From Phellopilus nigrolimitatus (lineage: Eukaryota > Basidiomycota > Agaricomycetes > Hymenochaetales > Hymenochaetaceae), in the NCBI GenBank assembly GCA_021029095.1, contig JAJOHG010000008.1, forward strand, positions 1,054,001-1,118,000: a stretch of DNA of 64,000 bases. The letters run 5' to 3'. The position numbers and the translations under genes were made by a program. The notes beneath the pieces are model-generated. The model worked only from the letters and a program-made list of their open reading frames with translations. It made no database searches and was not told the DNA's origin. Positions 22,390 to 32,963 of the stretch are shown one piece after another. Position 1 is the first letter of the stretch. Each line of letters starts with the position of its first letter.

Positions 22390-23966
22390 TCATGACCTTC
22401 CCGCAAGGCCGAGCTCCATAGGCATCTCCTCACCTAAAACACCTGCTATGACATTTCGCGCGGCGAGCGTAGCCATGGCGGTTCGAGTTTCAAAGGTCGC
22501 GCTTCCGATGTGCGGAAGGACGACGCATCTGTAACACCATAATGTTCAGGTGAATAATATCTGTGCTTATGAAATGGTAGGACTCGCCTCGGCTCCTTCA
22601 CTAACGGATGCTCCTTCCCGACCTGCGGCTCGCCCTCGACGACATCGAGCCCCGCGCCCCAGATCCAGCCGTCACGCAACGCGCGCGCGAGCGCGTTTGA
22701 GTCAACGAGCGTCCCGCGCGCCGGGTTCACAAGGACTGCGGTGCGCTTCATGTGTCGGAGGAACGCCTCATCGACGATGTGGTGCGTCGCGCGCCCGCCT
22801 GGCGCAAGCAGAAAGAGCACGTCTGCGCGCGCGGCGAGGTCCTCCAGAGAGACGCGCGCGATCGAGCCTGCGGGAAGGGACAGCGATGCCGCAAGCGCGT
22901 CGTCGCGAGCGGAGGAGCCGGGTGAGGATGCGCTAGAGGGATTACCGGTGTAGATGCAGCGCCGCACGCCGAAGGCGATGAGTCGCGCGAGCGTGGCCTG
23001 GGCAATGCGACCGAAACCGAGGAAGCCGACTGTCCTTTCTGGGGACGTCGAGAGATCGGAGGAGGACGGGGCCGCGATGTTGGGTAGTAAGCTGGAGCTA
23101 ATCTGCGGTCCGCAGAATCCAAAGGGCGACCAGGTGTAGTTGGGCCACTGTATATGTGCTTATTATATTTGCTGAGAATCGTATACGAGTCAGAACGCCG
23201 CGCACCTGGCCTTCGTGGACGAGCCCCGTCGTTGCCTTCACGTTCCGGCTTGCCATCAGAGCGAGCATCACGGCTATGTCTGCCACTGAAGCAAGTATAA
23301 ATGTCGATTTTGATTTCTTTCTTCCAAACTCTCAACGAAAAAAAATATTACCTGCATCGGTCAGAACATCTGGCGTGTAGCCTAGACGAACCCCTCTCTT
23401 AGACAGGGCAGGGAGCGAGACATGTTCTTCATCAAAGTGAGAAAGTGCCCCTTTAGCAATGATGAAGTGCATACCATATCCAACGGACATAGTCGACACG
23501 ACCTTCAATGAGGGACCGGCTGCCGACAATTTAGAATACCAAGTTGAATTTGAATTTGAATCACTACGGCATGCCTTTGTTTAGCAGTTCTTCATCAACC
23601 TTCAGTGCAAACTAAGCTTCTATATTTTTTTCGCTTTTAGTTTGAAGTGCGCTCACTGGTTCTCCGAACATGACTATCAATCCCGTCGCACCAGAAACGT
23701 TTTCCAGTAGCCAGCTCCGTTCGCACTTCCTATCTTCGGGCCATACAATAACCTGTAATTTTACCATGCGGGTTCAAGGGTACAATCGTGAAGAAACACT
23801 TATGTATACACACGTCAAGATCATCTCTCTCCCGCAAGACGGCTAAGGCTTCGGTACCCAGGTCACGACACACGACGACCTTGTGCTTTGTTCTAAGATG
23901 TCGAGCAATTGCAGTCAGTCGCGACGAAGATCGGGATAGAAGAGGGGACTGTAGCGACCCTGTCAT
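22390..23966 (-). CDS. D-isomer-specific 2-hydroxyacid dehydrogenase (glyoxylate/hydroxypyruvate reductase-like)
   Basis: Predicted 390-residue NAD(P)-dependent enzyme reducing 2-oxoacids such as glyoxylate or hydroxypyruvate. Exons 23966-23814, 23752-23657, 23599-23575, 23519-23475, 23426-23352, 23285-23206, 23147-22588 and 22528-22390. Family landmarks: [29 protein letters not shown], the Rossmann motif [10 protein letters not shown], the catalytic-Arg segment [10 protein letters not shown], the [11 protein letters not shown] acid segment and [10 protein letters not shown] with the catalytic His. Two introns (23574-23520 and 22587-22529) only keep the conserved frame if they start with GC rather than GT. 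The Rossmann exon contains a Ser-rich insert ([11 protein letters not shown]) after the nucleotide-binding strand. Divergently arranged with CSN5. Confidence 0.88.
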
Positions 23967-24185
23967 GCTTGTCGTAAACTAACGTCGCGTCAATGTTGTC
24001 GTGGTATTTGTAGGAAATCATCGACTGCAGACGGTCCGTACGGAGTCCGGGCAAGATGGAGAAGGTCGCGTGGGAGGCACGTGCAAGCGGGCGCGGATAG
24101 AGCCGACGACGCGTACGCCGCCGCGCCCGCTCCGAGTAACAGTCCGAATCCTTTGCCAAAGACATCGACGTCGATCTCGCGTACA
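23967..24185. promoter_or_regulatory. Short divergent promoter, dehydrogenase / CSN5
   Basis: Only about 220 bp separate two start codons on opposite strands, so both core promoters must fall here or partly inside the 5' ends. No TATA box is evident. Confidence 0.45.
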
Positions 24186-25787
24186 ATGGCGACTGCCTCG
24201 TCGTCTTCGTCGACGGCGTTCAAAACGTTCTCGCTTGAGAACAGCGTCCTCGATGTCAGCCCGCAGGACGAGATCTTCCGATTCGACGCCGAGGCGAACA
24301 AAGCCATCCTCAAGGAGCAGCCATGGAAGAATGAGTGCGTGCGCGTCCATTTACAGCCGCCGATATGAACAAAATTTCTTATTTTATTATTATTATGGTC
24401 TTAAGCCCACATTATTTCAAGTCATGCAAAATTTCCGCCGTCGCGCTGATCAAAATGGTATGCGCTTCGTGTATGCCACTAAGGAGACTAGATCTAGTGC
24501 TCACGCCGCTCGCAGGTGATCCATGCGCGTTCGGGCGTGCCCTGGGAGATCATGGGCCTTATGCAGGGCAAGGTCGTTGGCGACGCGCTCGTTGTCATAG
24601 ATTCGTTCGCATTACCCGTGCAGGGCACCGAGACGCGTGTCAACGCAGCCGAAGCTGCAAATGAGTACATGGTTGAGTACGTCGGCGGAAGCGAGAAGGT
24701 TTGTTTGCTGCATTGTTCGATCTTAACCCGTCTAAATGACCTGTGCTCTATTTGGCGGGGTGTAGGTCGAGCGAAAGGAGAACGTGATCGGATGGTACCA
24801 CTCGCATCCAGGCTACGCATGCTGGCTATCCGGCATCGACGTGAACACACAAATCACTAACCAAAAATACCAAGATCCATTCGTCGCCGTCGTTGTACGT
24901 TTCCATCATTTTGCCTTTTATTCTTCAGATATGTTTACCCGCATCGTACTCTCCTCCCCAGATTGACCCAAACCGCACGATCTCTGCAGGCAAAGTCGAC
25001 ATCGGCGCATTCCGCACCTACCCGGAGGGGTACACGCCGCCGGGCGCGGGATCAAGCGAGTATCAGTCAATCCCGCTTGAGAAAATAGAGGACTTTGGCG
25101 TGCACGCGAACCAGTACTACGCGCTGACCGTCGAGGTGTTCAAGTCGAGCCTCGACAATGAGCTGCTCAGCCGCCTGTGGAACAAGTACTGGGTCAACAC
25201 GCTCAGCACAAGCCCGCTGATATCCGTAAGCCATTTCCCATCCTTTCACCTGGAGAATATTTGAAACTTGAATTGATGTATGGGAATACAGAATCGCGCA
25301 TACGCGGCGTCGCAGCTTTCAGACCTCGCGCAGAAGCTAGGGAAGGCGCAGTCAACTGTTGTGAACACACGCGCATCAATCCCGCGACCACCGAAGGATG
25401 AAAAGGACAAACACAAAGAAAAGGTACAGTGCCCATCACCATTATTCGCATCATGCTTTTCTGACTTTATCATATATGCAGGGCAAGCAGGACGAGGATA
25501 AGAAAGAGGACAGCCAGCTCTTGAAGAGTGTGAAGGACAGCACGAAGCTGGCGGCAGAGGCTCAGCACGGGCTCATCGCGCAGGTGCTCAAGGATGTGCT
25601 TTTCTCGTCGCGGCCGGGCCAGGGCCGGAGCGCAGACGCGGGTGCTGCTGCGGTAGCGAGCGCCGTCGCAAGCGCAGCAGGTACAGGCGCTGCGGCAACG
25701 GCAGCGACGACTGCGCCATCAGAGACGGAGATCGTCGTTACGAGTGGAAGTACGGCATCAAACGATGCGGCTATGACACTGTCGTAA
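24186..25787 (+). CDS. CSN5: COP9 signalosome subunit 5, JAMM deneddylase
   Basis: Predicted 404-residue catalytic subunit of the COP9 signalosome, the zinc metalloprotease that removes NEDD8/Rub1 from cullins. Exons 24186-24334, 24406-24457, 24516-24698, 24766-24894, 24962-25225, 25292-25423 and 25482-25787, all in frame. The MPN+ domain is intact: Glu78 in [11 protein letters not shown], and the JAMM motif H140-S-H142-P...S-G-I-D153 in [16 protein letters not shown]. Upstream [15 protein letters not shown] and downstream [20 protein letters not shown] are family-typical. The C-terminal exon carries the [11 protein letters not shown] region and an Ala-rich tail not seen in animal CSN5. Start at the ATG giving MATASSSSS, which places the conserved domain at the expected distance. 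Confidence 0.96.
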
Positions 25788-26104
25788 ATGAGAATCTCTG
25801 CTACATTTACATACTGTACTATTAGACAATATTGCTTTCTTATGTTTTTTCACGAAGAGTGCCAACTTGTCAGATAAAAACCAAGTCGAAGCCACAACTA
25901 AGCATGCTTGACTCAGAGTTTTCAGCATATGAAAGAGCAGGAATACATAGCCCATATCATATGCATATGCGAATGTAAAAAGGTAAGATACAAGCATGCG
26001 TGCAGACTTTTTCGTCGGTACCGCGCCCTTCCCTTCTAACGGCAACAGTAGCCCACCTGATTCCAAACCCAACCTAAACCTGTGTCCAAACACGCAAAGC
26101 GCGC
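25788..26104. other. Convergent 3' region, no gene seen
   Basis: 317 bp between the convergent stops of CSN5 and eL20; AT-rich, with nothing coding. It must hold both 3' untranslated regions and polyadenylation signals. Confidence 0.5.
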
Positions 26105-26677
26105 CTAGAAGGTGGTGGGCCTGTGGGCGGCAAAGACCGACCTCGATTTTGAGACCCGGCGAGGGAGGGGGAAACGCAGCTTGGGGGTGAGGAGCTGCTT
26201 GATGTACGGGCGGCGGACATCGTCCGCCTTGGCGATTTCGACGACACGAAGGATCTGAACGAGGATAAGTACGATAGGAAAATGGAAATAAAGGGAAACA
26301 AGTGTTGCGCGTACGTGGATGGACCGGAAGCGGGCACGGTGGCGGGCGGCCATGTCCTGGTAGAGGGACTTGACTGCGTCTGCGCGGGTGAGCTCGCGGA
26401 ACTCCTTGTACATGTTGTGCGTCCCCGAGCGCGAGTCGTATCGGATCCAAACGCCAAAGTTCTTCACCTTGAGCGGGCGACGCTCGGCGATCTGGTTGAC
26501 GGCAACGATCTCGCCGTTGGCTTTCTTAACCTTCTTGAGCTTGCGGAGGAAGTACCAGAAGCGCGACTTTGCGACGACATCGTTGATCGCGAAAATGCGC
26601 ATGCGGTACAGCTTGGGCGCGGGCTCTGCCGCGGTGGGCAGATGGCGCCCGACGACCTGGTATTCCTTCAGACCCAT
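26105..26677 (-). CDS. RPL20: 60S ribosomal protein eL20 (L18a)
   Basis: Predicted 170-residue large-subunit ribosomal protein eL20 (yeast Rpl20, animal RPL18A). Exons 26677-26315 and 26254-26105. The protein follows the family from end to end: [78 protein letters not shown], then [20 protein letters not shown] and a final RPTTF (yeast RPSTFY). The ATG at 26677 directly follows CTGCAG, an acceptor-like sequence, so a 5'-UTR intron, or a first coding exon of a few codons further upstream, is possible; the yeast protein is two residues longer here. Confidence 0.95.
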   Translation of the reverse strand: MGLKEYQVVGRHLPTAAEPAPKLYRMRIFAINDVVAKSRFWYFLRKLKKVKKANGEIVAVNQIAERRPLKVKNFGVWIRYDSRSGTHNMYKEFRELTRADAVKSLYQDMAARHRARFRSIHVRATLVSLYFHFPIVLILVQILRVVEIAKADDVRRPYIKQLLTPKLRFPLPRRVSKSRSVFAAHRPTTF

Positions 26678-27171
26678 CTGCAGAAACGGGTGCCAAAGAA
26701 AGAGTATCCGTCAGTGCGTGTACGAATCCACCGGGAGTAGCGAGAACAACGGCCGGAAAACGAGCACAGATTAGAGATCTGGGTTCTGGCAGGCCGTATC
26801 GTCAAAATGGAGGGGCGTGGACTGACCAGTGCTTCGTCGTCGTTGGTTGTCTTGAGGTTGTCGGTGTCGTTCGTTTACTTTGGAGCCTATCCAGGGCGGT
26901 GTTTGTGACTATTTGGCAAAATCCAGCCGGCCTTTGCCGATTGAAGAAGTCTTGCTCACGGATTTTGCACGCGACTTGCAACAACGCAAGTCGGTTCGAG
27001 AACCAAGTGAGTACTTGAAGCTACTCAAGATCATGAAGTATGTCGGCGGACGAGGGTTATCTCTAACAAGGCTACGTAAAGGCCGAATCTTCAGAAATAT
27101 GGTCTCAGAAATGAAGGCTTCGGATACACATGTATCGCACTTGTGTTGGGACGTTGCAGCCGTAACTTCAA
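26678..27171. other. Divergent intergenic, eL20 / unknown gene
   Basis: About 490 bp holding the eL20 promoter, including any 5'-UTR intron, and the start region of the gene at 27172. A plus-strand open stretch (26880-27210) contains basic and hydrophobic segments but no start or splice support, so it was not called. Confidence 0.4.
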
Positions 27172-28128
27172 ATGGACAACGAAAACTCGGAATTGATAGC
27201 CAAAAGCAAACCACCGTCTCCGGAGGATGTCAGTCATGCTTCGGAGTTGTTTTCTGCTTTTTTCCTAGGATGAAGGTAGCGACGTTTCTTGTTCTCGATT
27301 TGCGCACCTTTCGCTCGGGACGACACGCATAAGGAAGGCGGGGAAAAGCCTGCGCACCCAAGTGGTTCAAACATTGCTGGAAAAATATGAAACCCTCCAA
27401 TAGGGCCTCATTCAGCGTCTTTCGACAGCGATGCATATACTCAACTCCAATATCTTCGCAACAAATTCACTCAAGTCGTATATATCCGAACTACTTGAGC
27501 TTTCATCCACAAATTCAGCCGTCGTTATTCTGTCGGGTCGCATGCGGGCTGTCAAGAATTCGTAGTCTTACAAATCGTAAATCTATCGATGGGCGAAAAC
27601 TCAACAACAGCACCGAAGGTTTTCCAACTCTCTGGCTCGGCGCAAGATGCCGTTCAAGACGGACTGATGAGAAATATTGGTGGCTAGATGTTGGTCTAGA
27701 CGGCGTCCGAAGCTCTTTTCAATCCTCCTTCGAGACAAATGCTTGGTGCGAGGTAGTGAGGCCGGTTGTGCGCACCGAGATCCGGCTCTTGAATAGCTCG
27801 GGTATAGAAGCAAAAGTCAGGGTAACTCGCTCTTTTCAGATCTTTTGGAGGGCGTGCGCGCCGGTTCTCCGACGCTGACGCGGCTCACAGAATCTGTCTC
27901 TAATCATTTTTCGTGGGCGGAAAGGGGAAGTGCGTAACTGTCGGGCAATCACACTAGCTCACCATATCCGCAGATCTACAGAGACGAGCGACGGCATATA
28001 GATTGAAACCGGCTAAATGGTGGTATTGCCATTCCGAAAGGTAAAAGCACATCATATTCTCCGAACGCATTCCACTTCGGGACACTGGTGCTGACGTACA
28101 AGCATAATTCAGGCCTGTAACTGTTTGA
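27172..28128 (+). CDS. Unknown protein, six-intron gene
   Basis: Predicted 219-residue protein found by joining frames rather than from any single long one: exons 27172-27228, 27269-27361, 27416-27561, 27611-27801, 27840-27929, 27974-28040 and 28113-28128. Every junction has GT...AG and keeps the frame (phases 0, 0, 2, 1, 1, 2). Protein-like runs include MDNENSELIAKSKPPSPED, HILNSNIFATNSLKSYISEL, AVVILSGRMRAVKNS, VVRTEIRLLNSS then DLLEGVRAGSPTLTRLTES, and RLKPAKWWYCHSER. Some introns are short (38-55 nt), and the second has a weak GTGGTT donor and spans an in-frame TAG. The last coding exon is only 16 nt. No known domain was recognised, so the model is provisional. Confidence 0.5.
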
Positions 28129-28655
28129 AGGGAGCAATCGTGGTTTCGCATTGGCAAATGCAACAAAACAGATGGGAGACACGTATGTTCGCGCCTTGAT
28201 AACAAACTGCTTTGTCTAATTCGAACTTTTCTAGCCAACCCTTTGTTCTAGACTTTGTCAATTTCGTTGCGGATTCAGCGTCAGTTATAAAGTCAGTCTC
28301 TGGACTCCCTTACGTTGCTCTGGAATCTATCTAACCATGAGTTTTCAACATTCAAGGTAGCTTCCGTCTAATTTTTTCTCTGCGACTAGCAGTGAGTACT
28401 ACCAAGATCTGCGTTGTTTACATTCAGATATTGAACTGAAACATAGAGATGGCCCTATTACTCAGCAATTCGTACACGTGAAGTTCTTGGGATGACTCAC
28501 CTTCTCGCGTTCGCTGAGGCATGAGCTTGCAAATCCATTTGTGTTTGTCAGAGAGGGACATTAGCAAGAAAGGTGGATTTCGTTTCAATATAAGAAGACG
28601 ATGTCGAGGTATCCACACCTCATCTTCGTATCCACTCGTCCAGTACTTAGCAAAC
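28129..28655. other. Intergenic, no gene seen
   Basis: About 530 bp between the stop at 28128 and the reductase start. Nothing coding is supportable; it should contain the reductase promoter. Confidence 0.45.
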
Positions 28656-29947
28656 ATGCAGGCTCTCGTCACTCTTTCGGATTCACAAGCTGGCGTGCGC
28701 TCAGTGGCGATCCCGCAGCCTGGAGCGAACCAGATCCGTGTACGCGTCAAAGTGGCTGCTCTAAACCCTGTTGATGCGCTTTACGTCGCTAAACCCGCAG
28801 CCCCTCCCGGACGCGTCGTCGGGAGCGACTTCGCGGGCGTTGTGGAGACCGTCGGCGAGGACGCCAAAGGAGCCTGGAAGAAGGGTGCCAGAGTCGCGGG
28901 CTTCCTCCATGGAGGTGCGCATTGCCATCGCTTTTTGTTTGGAAACGAAATTTGACGTATGTATAGCTTGTCAGGAGAATGATCTACCTGGCGCATTTGC
29001 TGAGTTCTTAAGCGTTGATGCAGACCTCGTCTACGGTATTCCAGATACAATGAGCTTTGAGGAAGCTGCGACTCTCCCGCTTTGCATAAATACCGCTTCA
29101 AATGTAAGCTGTCTGTCGGTTCCTCGAGTTTATTCTGACTGACATGTCGGAACCCAGGGCATCTACAGAGTCCTCTCACTTCCTGCGCCTTGGGACTTGG
29201 CACAATCCCCTACGTCCTTCGGGAAGCGCCCTGCCATCATTATCTACAGTGGCGCGACCTCCGTCGGCTGCTACGCGATCCAGCTTGCGCGGCTCTCACC
29301 AGCCAACCTACTCATCCTTACCACCGCGTCCCCGGACAACGCGGCGTATCTCCGGTCTCTCGGCGCCGACCACGTACTCGACTACCATACCCCAGACTGG
29401 GCGGCGCAGGTTGCGCGCATCACCGAAGAGAATAACGCCGAGCTTCTTTACGGCCTCGATTGCATATCCGAGGGCCCGACCGTGGGCGCGCTGAGTCAGG
29501 CGTTCAAGGACAAAGGAAAAATTGCAACGGTACGCGGGCCGACGCAGTGGGACGGCGCAGCCGTAAAGGCGGGTGTCGTCGCGGAGTACATGGCCGTGTG
29601 GACTTTACTCGGGCGGGAGTTTTGGTACAACGGTCTGCTGCCATTCCTTTCGATCTTGGGGACACAGACTCACGATTTTATCTTCAGGCGGAATTCATTT
29701 CCCCGCAGAGCCTGCGCACCGTGCACTCGCGGCGTCCCTTTACGCATATATCTCTGACACGAATCCAGCGTCTCCGATTGTCTCTGGTGCCCTCAGAGCG
29801 AACAAGGTACGCCTTATGCCTGGTGGTCTTGCGGATGTACCCGAGGCCTTTGTGCTTCTCGGATCAGGGCGTGTAACTGAGAGGAAGGAGACTGCGACTC
29901 TGAGGTCGCTGCGCGCGGAGAAGATGGTGTATCGACTAGAGAAATGA
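28656..29947 (+). CDS. Medium-chain (zinc-less) dehydrogenase/enoyl reductase-like protein
   Basis: Predicted 376-residue NAD(P)H-dependent oxidoreductase of the quinone-oxidoreductase/trans-acting enoyl-reductase branch of the MDR superfamily. Exons 28656-28914, 28967-29103, 29158-29632 and 29688-29947 (phases 1, 0, 1). The GroES-like N-terminus has VRVKVAALNPVDAL and VGSDFAGVVETVGED. The nucleotide-binding domain has IYSGATSVGCYAIQLA (the SGxTSVG signature of this branch) and LGADHVLDYHTPDW. The C-terminus has VRLMPGGLADVPEAF. The structural-zinc cysteine cluster of alcohol dehydrogenases is missing, as in related fungal proteins. The Ser-rich segment SDTNPASPIVSGALRANK before the C-terminus is longer than usual. 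A truncated duplicate lies at 37822-38606. No biosynthetic cluster surrounds it. Confidence 0.88.
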
Positions 29948-30903
29948 TGGGCAGTGTATGCCTTTTACTAGTCAATCACGATACATCCAGATGTCTTTTG
30001 GAAGCAAGCGAACAGGGGATGTAATCCAGGTGCTGCCTGGGTCCGAAATACAGCAAGCTTGCATATAATAATATCCACATTACTTGTCATCGCAGGCTCT
30101 ACGAGCAGAAAGCTAAACAGTGGCAGAAATACCACTGTTTCAGCTTATTAAGCTTCTTTAAAACGGCGTCTTCGGCAGGCTTTTGCCCTGCAGCGACAGC
30201 TACAGAGCATTCAGTCGGTTTCCATTGTTTCGCAGCAAGAAAGAGATACGGAGTGTATTGTAAGCAGGCAAAAAGCGGTACCTCTATATGGGTCGCTATT
30301 TTACGAATGTTGGCTTGGGATTTTACTTTCATAATAGAGGTGGGTGTACATATTTTGACTGCTTACACTGTAATCATCGCCCAGACCCTTTCTTACTTTC
30401 TTTCGAGGCCGAAACCGGGAAGGCTGCTCTACATACAATACCACTCTGACCATATACGTCACTCGATGATCCCGAGCATTTCAGATTGGAATTTGTTTCG
30501 TATAATACAGCAGTCATATCTCAATCCTTTCCTCTTCCTAATAGGCAGTCATCAGCAAAACATAATTTTACTCAAGATGTCTTATTTGACCTGTATAAGG
30601 CACTGCAATGTGGTTAAGGCACATATGTAAGTGTGGAAGGAGCTAATGCATATCAATTTTACAAGTCCTTAGCCTACTTACTTCCACTAATTGCCCATAT
30701 TTCAAGTTTGTAAGACGTGAATAAGGGTGCATGAGTGCTCTAATGCATGTCAATTTATGTGATCCACACAGTCATAAACTCGCATTTGCTTTTTTTATCA
30801 TGCTCATATATGTGCTCTAAATCTTCCCTCCTATGTTGTATCGCACAGCTTATTACTTATCATTGCGGGTGGGAAGCAAGACTTACAATCACAATCCCTA
30901 GTC
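29948..30903. other. AT-rich intergenic, no gene seen
   Basis: The first 165 bp are duplicated after the truncated reductase copy (38440-38606). The stretch 30740-30900 matches DNA downstream of the other two small CaaX genes (about 15300-15430 and 32840-32960). No coding frame is supportable. Confidence 0.5.
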
Positions 30904-31423
30904 TCAATTTATCGAGCATGTTCCATCTTTTCTGAGCTCATCAAGCTTCTTGTCCATATCAGCCATTGCACACTTTGCTGCTTCGGAGTCGCAGTCCTCG
31001 AAGTTTGCAGACTGGCAGAGAAATTTCCCCTGAATATTCGGATTGGTCCGCGTCTCTCTCGCTATAAATTGAGGTGTATCATAATCGAAAGAAAAATTTC
31101 TCATTAGGATCGTTGTCAGTGTGGACGGACAAATTATGCATACCTATAAGAGTCCATTCCTTACCGCTAGAAATTTCGATATACACCTTACCTTTGGATT
31201 TTTCTTGCCAGTCTGGTAAACAGATTTGCATACATTATTTGTAAGATTACGAATGACGGAGTACGCACATTTCCTGAAGGCCCACGGGTCTGATGTGTTC
31301 GATTTTCCCGCCTTTGATAAGAAACTGTCGCTTAAGAGGAAATAATCAAAACTTACCTTTAAGGTGTTCCTTTTCGAGGACTTCAAAGCTTGATTCGCTG
31401 CTGTTAGCTGATCCTGTAACCAT
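30904..31423 (-). pseudogene. Small CaaX-box protein, copy 2 (probable frameshift)
   Basis: Second paralogue of the gene at 32964-33473, with the same order of exons and splice sites. The first exon reads MVTGSANSSESSFEVLEKEHLK. The following KGGKIEHIR segment, a WQEKSKGKVYIEISSG exon and a last exon ending AAKCAMADMDKKLDELRKDGTCSIN are all recognisable. Exon 2 is 43 nt rather than 45, as in copy 1, so the conserved third exon falls out of frame unless a different splice is used. The last exon is open and ends in CSIN, a CaaX-type box. It may be a pseudogene or a diverged gene with altered splicing. Confidence 0.55.
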
Positions 31424-31494
31424 CGGGAGAGATCGGGCTTCTAACAGGTTCTGGGTCTTTTAGAAATTTATGGACCATATCAGACTCGATGACC

Positions 31495-31504
31495 GTCCTA
31501 TATA
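31495..31504 (-). promoter_or_regulatory. TATA box of small CaaX gene, copy 2
   Basis: Reads TATATAGGAC on the minus strand, about 75-80 bp upstream of the ATG at 31423, in the same conserved context (followed by a GTCATCGAGTCTGATATG stretch) as copy 3. Confidence 0.55.
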
Positions 31505-31675
31505 GCATTGAGGATTGCCCAGCAATGGAGCAAGTAAACATAATCATTGAAAAAATGTAATGTGCTTCGCTGAATATGCAAACTTGTTTATTCAGGAGGC
31601 CAGAACTGCAATGAGAGACATTGCAAAGTATCCAAGAACATTCTTGTAGGGTTGTGGCAGGCAGTAGTTACTATG

Positions 31676-31806
31676 TAGTGCTAGGCAAGGTGAGGCAAAG
31701 TCCACGCTCGATCCAAATTACTTGATTTGGATGAGCATCTAGATTGAGTAGCCATTTCTACTTACTTCAAGGTTGACCTTGCCTCACCTCACTTCTGGCA
31801 GCACTA
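31676..31806. mobile_element. 131 bp MITE-like inverted repeat
   Basis: Ends TAGTGCT...AGCACTA, with GGCAAGGTGAGGCAA near the left end and its imperfect inverse TTGCCTCACCTCAC near the right. AT-rich centre, no coding capacity. TA at both tips may be the target duplication. Confidence 0.55.
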
Positions 31807-31942
31807 GCGGTTACGAGCCTATCATTTTCTAGCCAATTGCCGCAGAGCAGGTCGAGAGATAGACGACACGTATCTCTTTCTTGTCTTTACGCCGGCTGGC
31901 TACGAACCCACTTTAACCCGAACAGATTGTTCGATACTAGCA

Positions 31943-32052
31943 CTAGGGTCACTTCAGGTACCCCCCTTGGGCTACCCCTCTTAGGGTTAACTCTGCCCAA
32001 GTGGGAACTGACCTAAGAGGGGTAGCCTAAGGGGGGTACCTGAAGTGACTAG
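31943..32052. mobile_element. 110 bp hairpin MITE
   Basis: Two nearly perfect 43-45 bp inverted arms (GTCACTTCAGGTACCCCCC... against ...GGGGGGTACCTGAAGTGAC) separated by about 22 bp, bounded by CTAG on both sides. Compact fold-back structure without coding potential, lying between copies 2 and 3 of the small CaaX gene. Confidence 0.75.
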
Positions 32053-32557
32053 GCAACTGTCAAGCGCACGTCACAGTATCATAGGCCAGTCATCAAAGTA
32101 GATCAGTACGTGGTGCAAAACATAGACTGTGTTGTCCGTCGGGGCATTCCTCATCAATAAGTAACGGCCCCGAAGGTGTCGAGACTTGTTTTATTTATTC
32201 AAAAACTATAGAAATTGTATAAGCTCTAGCGAAATATACGTAGTTGGCCTATAGCTGGTTGGATATATGGTTTTTCCCAAGACACATTTCACTCAAAATC
32301 AACTCACTCCTCCTCACGATAGTTAGACATACCCTTCCAGCTCATAACTGTGCTTTGTACGGCCGACATGTGACCTTTGAAAAACAATTACTATTAGAAA
32401 ACACTCAAAGGGTGCCATTTTGTGATTGCATAATTGTCTAAAGTCGAATTTTATATCCTCCTCAAGCAGCGCCACGAAGAGAGCTGTCCTTCTTGACCAT
32501 GGAGTGAGAATCGAGCAAGTTGTGGATTTTATTCTTTGAGCTGGCACTTAAAAAGAG

Positions 32558-32879
32558 ATGCTGTATGCAATGATCACTGCCAGTACATATGATAACAGCA
32601 ATACAGGTTGGACAAGCATTGTCTTCTATTTAAGTATAAGACTCGACGAGACAAAGATCAAGCCACAAGTTGTCTGGAGATCGACGCTTTGCTCAGCCAA
32701 TCACAGAGAAGTGGCTTGTCTTGCGCTTGCGCAATCAGAGTCCGAACGTGGTCCACCGTCTCTTATTCCACACCCTACAACTAGTGCATGGTAAATATAT
32801 AGAAGAGGTGCTCGTAGATCCGCTGATACAGCCTGGTGCAATTCTCGTTATGAACTCGCATTTGCTCTATATGCTCTAA
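32558..32879 (+). pseudogene. Convergent remnant with IRLDETKIKPQ, copy 2
   Basis: Counterpart of the frame at 15395-15732. MITASTYDNSN and IRLDETKIKPQ are kept, then a deletion shifts the frame to one reading ITEKWLVLRLRNQSP and LQLVHGKYIEEVLVD. It ends next to the last exon of the small CaaX gene on the other strand. No full gene structure or known domain. Confidence 0.33.
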
Positions 32880-32963
32880 AATTGCCTCCCGATGTAGGTA
32901 CAACAAAGCTTATTATCTATCATCGCCAGTAGGAAGCAAGACTGCCATATTACTGCCTTACTC

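Noticed and set aside
26880..27214. Plus-strand frame reading EPIQGGVCDYLAKSSRPLP as a gene start
   Set aside because: No ATG in context, no donor leading into the gene at 27172, and it lies in the expected eL20 promoter.
27362..27415. In-frame TAG as a nonsense mutation in the 27172 gene
   Set aside because: Joining Q to RLSTAMHIL by a 54-nt intron ending CATTCAG removes the stop and keeps the frame; a pseudogene is not required, though the GTGGTT donor is weak.
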